Assembly: GCA_002633005.1 (NCBI GenBank)
Contig: NMRA01000099.1
Span: 800,889 to 826,185 of the forward strand
Reading direction: 5' to 3'
Length of the DNA stretch: 25,297 nt
DNA from: Phoronis australis
Taxonomy: Eukaryota; Phoronida; Phoronidae
Shown: positions 11,601 through 20,600 of the stretch, in pieces
Layout of the letters: each line of letters starts with the position of its first letter
How positions within the stretch are numbered: position 1 is the stretch's first letter
Made by a program: the position numbers and the translations under genes
Notes under the pieces: generated by a model
Database searches by the model: none
What the model was told of the DNA's origin: nothing
Seen by the model: the letters and a program-made list of their open reading frames with translations, nothing else

Positions 11601-14600
11601 TAAATCTTCACAAATTACAAAGTAGCCGATTGAACATGCCTTTCAGTTCAGCAAAAGTCGCCATGTTGTCGGTGCCGCCAGAAATGAGACGAAGTCCAAC
11701 GGGAATGAGTAACAACTGCGAGGCTGAAATTTGGTGAACACTGTTAAATCGTGCAGAATAGTAAGTAAAGATATGTTTAACTAAATTTCACCGTAATTTG
11801 TTGGCGAAAACAATTTACACAAAGTTTTTAACTCGTAACTTATCCCGCTGTCCTCCAATATGGCCGACGCGATCCAAACAAATTGACCCCGAAATTTCGC
11901 TACAAAACTTGCAATAACTTTACACTGCTTGCCACGATTTTGATACTTTTTCGATTTTTACTGAGTAGAATGTACTACCTTTCCGATGATAGCAAAGTAC
12001 TTTTTCAAAACGAGAAAAAAAATAATAAAACCGAAAAAAAATTGGTTCGACCCATATTGGTTCCTAGGTTCGACCCATATTGGTTCCTAGGTTCGACCGG
12101 CCTACGTAAGTAACTAAACACCAATGCTATTTTAACATACTAAGTACGCGTAACATTCCAAAAAAAATCAACGACCACTAACTACAAACTATAAATACAC
12201 TACATATGCAAACGAATCACGATATATTACTAATAAAACAAAATAATGAAGACTTTTCGAGCAAGCGATAGCACATTCAGTTACAAGGAAAAAATGGCGG
12301 CGTTCAGGACAAGTTCCTGAACTGATGAGCCGGAAATGTGGGTACGAAAATAACCGATGACAGCCGGTAATTATACGCTCACAGAGAAGGGTCAAATACT
12401 GTTAAAAAATCGCTTTTGGCAAGAAAGGCGAAACGAATATAAAGAAAGGGTGTCGAAAATAAGAATTTATGTAGTAAGTATTTTCGGATACTGGAACCAC
12501 ATGGGCAGTTTGAGAGAAGGACTTTAAAGACATGTTTTTAATGACTTTTACCCCCCGACACCAAAATGGAAGCGCCCAACCAAAGGCAAGAGCGCAAAAA
12601 ATCAACTTGTCATTAGCGCAAGTCGAACATTCTGTCCACATTCCATGTGATCAAAAACTTATTTTTTGAACTTTTGATTTGCCTGATGACTTTTTACAAG
12701 ACGTGATTTTGCTTCATTATTTTGGCAGCTGACCGAGTACCCCTATTGTATAATAGCAGTATGGTCGATTGTTGAGCACGTGCTTTGAACAACAGCGGTG
12801 CTGACTTTTAACTCAAAAAAGAAATATACAATGTATATAAAATGTTACATTGTTTAAAGTGTTCAATTAGAAGACTTGTCAATCATAAGCAGGGGTTTGG
12901 TTGCCTAAACTAAGTTTAAAGTATTCAGTAAGAAGACCTGTCAATGACCAGCACGTGCTTGGTTGCCTAAGTGTCCAATGGGAAGCAAATCTTTACACAA
13001 TCAAGTGCTTCCTTTAAAAATACGCCGCGAACTAGTGATCTGTCTTTTCTCTGAAGAAATTTGCCCAACTGAACGCACGCCTACCCGTAGGAATACCTTA
13101 GTTCTAAGAGATAACCAGCAGCGACCGAGGTACGTAAAAACCCAATCACGCTCAGGATCACGACGCCACTGTATTGTACGCGCAGGCCGTTGAAGTCCGT
13201 TACTTCAATCCCCCACCTATATTTTAACTGATATGCTTGAAGTCCGACGTCAGTGCAGATCCGTCAGAGTAAAATCGGTCCTCCATGCTGTAAGCAACAA
13301 CTCCCGACTTTTCAAAAATTTCGATTTTAACCGCCCATGCTCGGCTTACCGCCCACCCCGTTTTTTAAGATTCCCAATTTAAGCGCCCTGGGCGGTAACC
13401 CGGATGAGTATGGTACCTAAATAAGTACAAACTGCATTATACACGGCTTTACATCTAATGTTGCCAAACCACTTGTGCGATTCACAATGTACTTACTGGA
13501 CGACTGAGGTATGTTTATGGGTTTCGAACTGTACGAAGGCACAGAGGCAGGGGACAAGAGTTTGTGTGCCGTGGCCTCAGAAGGGCTCTGAAACAGAGAC
13601 AACAGCCATCTAGTAGTTCCTCTACTCCATGACTAAAATTCATACAGAGGCTAACAGGAGTAAGCACTAGAGAAAATACAGTAGCTGAATGAAAATACAG
13701 CAATGCCATGAGAGAGAATAGCTTCACATTGAATATGACCACCATAGCCCACCGGCAAAACTATGAGCTCACAAATTTTGGAATACCTAACCAAAAAGTT
13801 ATGATGGCAATGATCATGATGTGGCTATTCACTAGGCAGAACAGTAAGGATACAAAGCAATTAAGTTTGAAGAACATCAGAGTTTGAGAGGCGAGACTTC
13901 AACAAAATCAGAATGTTCTCAAGTACTGTTCCCACTAAAATACACTGACTGACAGCAATGAACAAAGGGGGGCATCCTTACTTATAGGGCAAGCAAAAAA
14001 CGTTCCAAGGTTCACGCGGTTCAAATTTAAACCAGTAGTCTTTTTCCTATTAAAGCCAATAAACAACACAGTTATTGTCATTTGAAGTGTGTTTTCATTT
14101 TCGGGACACACAGTGCTGTTAAACTACCAATTGAAACTAATTTTTGTATTAATGTGAGTAAAACTGTTAAAATGACACTGAATATTGGAACGTTTTTCGG
14201 CTCACCCGATAAAATTACTTTACAATGATACTTCATCAGGTATCCGGGATTGACCACTGAATCTTCAATAATACTGACCTCGACAACTCCAGCGAGAATA
14301 CTGGCCACTGTGTCTGCAGTGGACATGTCAGGTGTCGGTGACGAATCAGCGGCCAGCATCTTGGCCAGGGTCATCAACCGACCCCCACTGTTGGTGGCCG
14401 ACTTCTTCGGGGTCAGCTTACTGGTGGAAGCAATTGGTGACGTCTGTTGGACTGTGGTTGACTGCTGGTCCAATTTTAGTCCAGGGTAAGAACCTACTAT
14501 GTGACAAGAACATGGAACCATCACATTCACATGAGTTGACAAGACCTTATCATTTCAACAGTGGGTACATGATCGCAAAAATCAATTTTTTTAAGGATCA

Positions 14601-17600
14601 TCAATTTATTACACACAAATGAAATTAAGTGAAAGTTTTAAAGTTGTAGCAATTCTGAAAGCCCTTCAAGTTTGAAAACTGAAAGAAAAATTCAATTTTG
14701 GCCCATACTTAACAGAAATTGAATAAACTTGTCCGTAAACTAAGCTCAATACAGCAAAATGGCGTCTGATTTCAGGTTGATTTTATATTAACACCACGCT
14801 ATAGTGAATTATTTTGCAAAACATATCTTTGCCAAAAATTTCACAAGAAAAGATGCAGTTCACACGCTTGAAACAAGAATTTCAGTAAAAAAGTAAACCA
14901 TAACCGGGGAGTTGAACGAAGGAGGAACATCTGACGAGAACATGACAAAATGTCAAGGTCACATCACTAGTCGTGTCGCTAATAAGTAAATGTCCCTCTA
15001 TTTGACATCTCAATAGATCAAGGGCAGAAAGTAGGCCATCACCACGGAGCATTCCTGTGATCAGAGCATTTCTGTGGGGAGGTCCCTTGCTTCGATTTCG
15101 ACACCTAGTAAGTTTCAAGTCAAACATTCCTTTGTCTTTAGACTACCCCACGCCATGGCAAGAAGTTACAATGTGAGTGTACAATGCGCTGTTCATTCAC
15201 AATGAACCCTATGTAACTAGACTTCTACTCGTATGGTGGTCAACAATTCATCACAATCCTTAGACTGGAAACAAAGCACAAGGGGGCTCATTTGTGAAGG
15301 GCTGAGTAGATAATTAAGCCTAAATGAATGTCGTTGACATTTCAATTAGGACCAAATATCAAAAGAAAGGCAAGGAGCAATGGTTCTACTCAAACGACAC
15401 GTTTCTAGATGTTACTAAATTAAGTGTCCACCAACAAATGGTAATCTCACATTCAAACCATCAGTTTGTTTCTGACCCAAAGGGTGCAAGGATGGCATAA
15501 CCGTGACAAAATTAAGCATAAGGGAAATAGTTAAGTAACAAGATGATGGTCCCATCGGGCAGAGTTCACCAAAAAATTGAGAACAGTTTCTCAAAAAATT
15601 TACTACTGGAGACCTGAAATATTTATTCTACCATTATATTTGGGTAATTTTGACCCTATTGCAAGCCTTTTGGCAAAAATGTATACCTCAGCCAGGACTT
15701 AGTTGGCAAAAACAGAATCCGAGCAAAAAGAATATCGTTTCATTAGCACCATACACAGAGGAATGAGAGTGTGCACATGAGCATTTTCACCACAACTGTA
15801 CAACCACATTTAGAATACCCCACATGTCCAGTTACACACCCATTTTTGGGTTAATGCTGGCCCTTGAAATTTGCTAATTTTTACTTTTAAATGTATACAA
15901 TCGAGACTTCCTTGAAAGTGCCGGTGTCTTTGTGAACATGCGTCTCTCCAGAATTTTAGCTCCCAAAATATACGAAGCTCATTTACTGTTGAACAGCCAA
16001 CAGTTTTGACGGGACCTTGCCAAACTCATCCAGGGAAATACCCCTAGTCTCTCGCTAACTTTGGCCGTACGTTACCCTGAATTGGCTGATTTCATAACAA
16101 CTAAGTGCCAAGTTCACATCCACCCCCTGATTTTTTAGTTCATCACATTAAGCACCCTGGGGGTCCACGTTAAATTTATCAATTGAATCATGTTGGAAAT
16201 GTAAAATTGCACTTTCAACATTTCACAACCTCCACTTACCCGCTGTGAGCAGTTGCGCAAGACACGAGTTATTTTGGGAAGCCAAGTTCTTCTGCACTGG
16301 TACGGAAACGGGAAGTGTCAGTGTTGATGAAGGCACAACAGAGGGAGTTGGCGGTGCCGGGGCAATTGGTCTCTGCCTGGTGCGAGCGGGCTTACCCTGT
16401 AATAAGAGATAACAAAAAATGACGATCCCGATAAAAAATTACTATCATTGTAGTTAGCGATTTTATAGTAGTTGAAAGCCAGAGATTGGTGCACAACCTT
16501 ATTATCAATTGACACTTTAACAAGTTTGAATAATAACCGAAGCATGGAAAACTTCGTCACCTGGCCGTGTCTGTATTACCAACGCTCATTAAAACTCAAT
16601 AGTAATACCAATGGTATGAAGACTACCTCTACTTGTTGAACATACTTACAAATGGAACAGCGAAACTATCCTTGTTAGTGGTAGGCGCCGGCTGTATGGC
16701 GACGGGGGCCAAAGGCTGGGTGACTGCTACCACGGAGTACGTCGTCGGGGCGACAGTCACAGGCTGGTAGGTAGTGAAGGCTATGGGCACTGCTGAAGTG
16801 AAGTTGTTGGCCTTAGACCACGCCTCCGACAGTAGGTTCTGGTCAACAGGGAGAGACTCTGCTAGGTCTACAGTGTTCCCAAGCAGATCCCCACCAGCTA
16901 GAGAGTCCTAAAGTAATCATCATCATCATCATAAATTAGGTAAAAATGGCGAACTACGACCAAAACATGACAACCAATGATACTTAAGTATCCCAACATG
17001 CAAATAGATCTGGGGGGTCTTTATCTCGGCCACCTTTTGAGAAAACTAAACCTCCCACTTTTTTCACCGTTATGTCTCCTACGATCATGATCTTGGATCT
17101 AGGAATGACGCAACCCAGTGATAAAAGTGGAAGGACGCACATATTTACTAGCTTTACAACTGACACACAGCAAGTAACTTGTTTTATAGAAAAGAATTCC
17201 CGCCTTCCTCTGAGTCGGCCAAACTGTACTGCAAACCCTGTAAGATATCCACAGCCTTGTCAAACACAACTACAACTCAGCATGTGACAACATTCTACCA
17301 AACTATGGAACAACACTATCTGAACGCTTGAATGCAGTTAACTCGGCAACAATGTCATAGAATTTTCATCGAAAACATAACGCAAAGCAACTAAAATGAC
17401 AAACCCAATCAAAAATATCTCAACCAATCATATGTTCAGTTTATCCACCACATGTTCTAAAGTTATTCCAGCAAAAGAGCCTCTGTGTCCATACTGCCAG
17501 CCAGGAATGCGTTATTCAAAAGAGAAGTCCCACAGGTGGATGTAAAGTGCATTGATGGTTACCTGTAACACTGACGAGGGGCTGTACATATCCAACATGG

Positions 17601-20600
17601 CACTAGGACTGTTCTGTCCAGTGAAGGTGACTACACTGTTGGTTCTGCTCGTGTTAATCATCTCCTGAAGAGGATCCAGTGTGTCCATGAAGTCATCCAG
17701 GTTGGGTTGCAGCTGTATTAGGCCGGGTTGGATGAAGTCAGGGTTAGCCATGTAGTCTGGAAACAACAGGGGAAGTGCTTTAGGGGTGGGAATTAAGGTC
17801 AGTTAATCAAAATCAGGACACGAGGACTGCACGCTTCAAACCATCATCGCACAAGTCTACAGACCTAACTACAGTTCTAGATAATATACTGAAATCCCTC
17901 GCTTTTGGGGCCAAATATCTGCTCCAATCCTGCCTGAAAAACATAAAGAAATCACGCGGAATTTGCATGATCAGGAACAAAAATTACCTTCCAATGAATA
18001 AAAATTTACCCCCCCCCCGTTTAGAATCACTTTTAACTTGCACAAACTATTGAATTGGTGCAGACCATTCACATATCATCGGTCATGTTTACACCCTCAA
18101 TAATATTTTCTCCACCATTTGGAAAAATTAAGCTTTGCTAATAGGAGGTTTGCAATCTCTAGTTTATACTCAGTCAAGGATGATACTAGTGGAGTGCATG
18201 GAATATTATTTCAAGCAAGGTAGCTGATGCACAACTGTTTTATAGATGTTCCAACTGAGTCAACTTCTTTTGATCAATACAACAAGAAGTACCACTTTAA
18301 GGTGTGTGTGCGTGCGTGCGTGTGTGTGTCAACCTTCAAGAAGCTCTTCACATTTCTTTCAAATAAGCCCTCCTTAATTGTCCGTTTTCAGCCTATACAA
18401 TTCCCTGGTGAATGAAAGATCTTAATTCATCCTATAAAATTTTGCACAGCCATTTATTAACACATGGCTGCTTTTTGTGACAAACCTAATTCTTTGATTT
18501 GAACATGAATGTCACAACAACCTAAACAGTGGACAGCTAGTTTGAACCATACTTCCCATATTTTCTTACGGTCAATACCCACAGAAATGTGTCCCTATCA
18601 AAGCTTCCCAAGTCAAAGGCCATGTGAAAAGTGGGAAACTTTTCTGGCAAATCGACCCAAGTCATTGAAAATTCTTGAAAAATCAAAAAGCTTAAAAGTG
18701 GCCGTTTCTGAGTTGCCCCGCAATTGAAATCAGTGGAAGTTTTATAGTTAATTTCATTCCATATGTGAATATTGCATTGACAATAAACATTTAAAGTCGC
18801 TCTACGTGCAGATGCTGCTGGTATTTGTAGCTACAAAGCATATTTCTTTGCTAGACTTGACAAAACGTTTTTCATCACGGAATACTCACACAGCGCCACT
18901 TACTTATCTCTCGAGGGTTCGGGAAGGCAAACGGCTGATTCAAGCTGCTGAACAGCGTGTCCGAGAAGTCCATCATGAAGTCGTCATCGAACGAGACTGG
19001 GTCCTGACTCTTGAATGTCATCGGCATCTGGTCAATCAGCTGCTGATTGGTCAGGTCACAGCCACCCTGGTTGCGCGCACGCATTTTTTTGAACTTCTCC
19101 TTGAAGTAAACTCGCCACTTCTTGTACTCCAGGGTGACCGTGTCCAGCCGCCGTTTCCAGTACTTGCCCTCCATCACGACAGCCTAAGGGGGAGAGAGTC
19201 ATACTGGTGGTGAGAAGACAATGTGGAAAATTAGTGACTGCCTGTCTGGCACATTTGTGACATGACTTGGACCCAGGAATAAGGTAAAAAATCTTGTAGA
19301 TATTTTTCACATTCGCTTTTGTCATTTTAATTTTATTTGACTAAGACCAAAAAATCCAAATGATGTTATACTAAACAAGCTTATGAAAGGACAGCGACAT
19401 CTATCACTTGGGACATCAGAGTGCGTTTTCTGACCTCCGATCCAGGACCAAAGTTAACTGGTCATACCAACCGAGCAACCCAAAAACACCGATGTTAATG
19501 TTAAAGGCTAAAAAGGATGACTGCATTATCTGAGAGACAATAGTGAAGTATTGAAGTTAGCAGCGATTACTCACCTCTGCGCGCGAGTGGTTGCCCTCCG
19601 CATCCAATGGAGCTGAAAACTGACACACAACGGGTCTTCGACTCTTTATGACTGCAACACAAGTCAAAAAATAAATTAGTCAATGTGAAATGGAAAATTT
19701 ATTTACTCACGGTTAGAGCATAAATTTTGTCTTGCAACCATATCATGTTTCCAACTCTAGAGACTTGGATTAAAACCACGAATTTAAAACTAGTTTAAAA
19801 TTGAATCTTACAACGAAAAGTTACACGCAAAACTGGCAAAACCCAGGGCTTATTTCTCTAAGCTCGTACAATTCAAAATCTGTGAGAACAACCATGGTGA
19901 ATAAAGTTTACCACAAGACGATTCTGTTGCTTTATTTCTTGATCTGTGCAAAAATGTTTTGCGATGAATGTTGTTTGATTGTAACATGTCGGAATCTTAT
20001 AATAAAATACTTTTAATTCATTGCCACCAACAATTAACAAGAGCAACGCAGAGCGTTAAAATGCGTTCATGAATGCACCACATACAGTGTGCTTCTAGGG
20101 GTGTTTAGTTGTATCATAAAAATGGCCACTAGATGGCGCAAAATACGTCAAATCCATCCAAAAACTGGTATGTCATCAAAGCTATTTACCAAATTTCATA
20201 CAAATCTGTCAGGAACTTCTGAGAAACCGAGGAAAACGGAAAAAAATGAAATTGCCATTAGGAGGCTATGGGCACAAAAAAACACATCTGCCACTAGGAG
20301 GCACCACAGTAGTTGAAATCATCGGAAAATCATCGTCAACTGTCCCCTTCACACTCAGAACATATATGTCAATTTTCACAATCATCCGTAGAGTGAGAGT
20401 GGTGTGATGATAGAGGGCGCTTGCCAAAAATAAACTAAAAAAATAGAACAAATGGCCACTAGATAGCGCAAAATGTCAAATCCATCGGAAAACAGGAACA
20501 TCTCATTGTTTCAATAGAAAGCTATTTACCATATTTCATAAAAATCCGAGAAACAGTTTCAGAAAAACGGAAAAAAATGAAATTGCCTCTAGGGGGCACA

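Larger units (their letters stand above)
10503..13413. mobile_element. 2.9-kb TA-flanked DNA element, non-autonomous
   Basis: The left end CCGTACTCATCCGGGTTACG (from 10503) is matched inversely by the right end ending at 13413 (22 of 24 positions). TA borders both ends, so a Tc1/mariner-type duplication is plausible. A 27-base segment, gcccatgctcggct(a/t)accgc plus a C-rich tail, occurs near both ends in direct orientation (10523 and 13332), which suggests nested or composite structure. No transposase frame is recognisable. It accounts for most of Mondo intron 8. Confidence 0.75.

Noticed and set aside
12041-12110. tRNA gene suggested by ggttcgaccc B-box-like words
   Set aside because: The word belongs to a 23-bp tandem repeat; no A box, acceptor stem or anticodon arm can be drawn.
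14250-14622. Plus-strand open frames over exon 7
   Set aside because: They are shadows of the coding strand; no motif in either.
14882-15127. Minus-strand 81-residue open stretch as an extra Mondo exon in intron 6
   Set aside because: No family similarity and no convincing acceptor/donor pair; exons 6 and 7 join in phase without it.
18806-19213. Plus-strand 135-residue open frame
   Set aside because: It is antisense to exon 3, whose minus-strand reading matches the Mondo family strongly.
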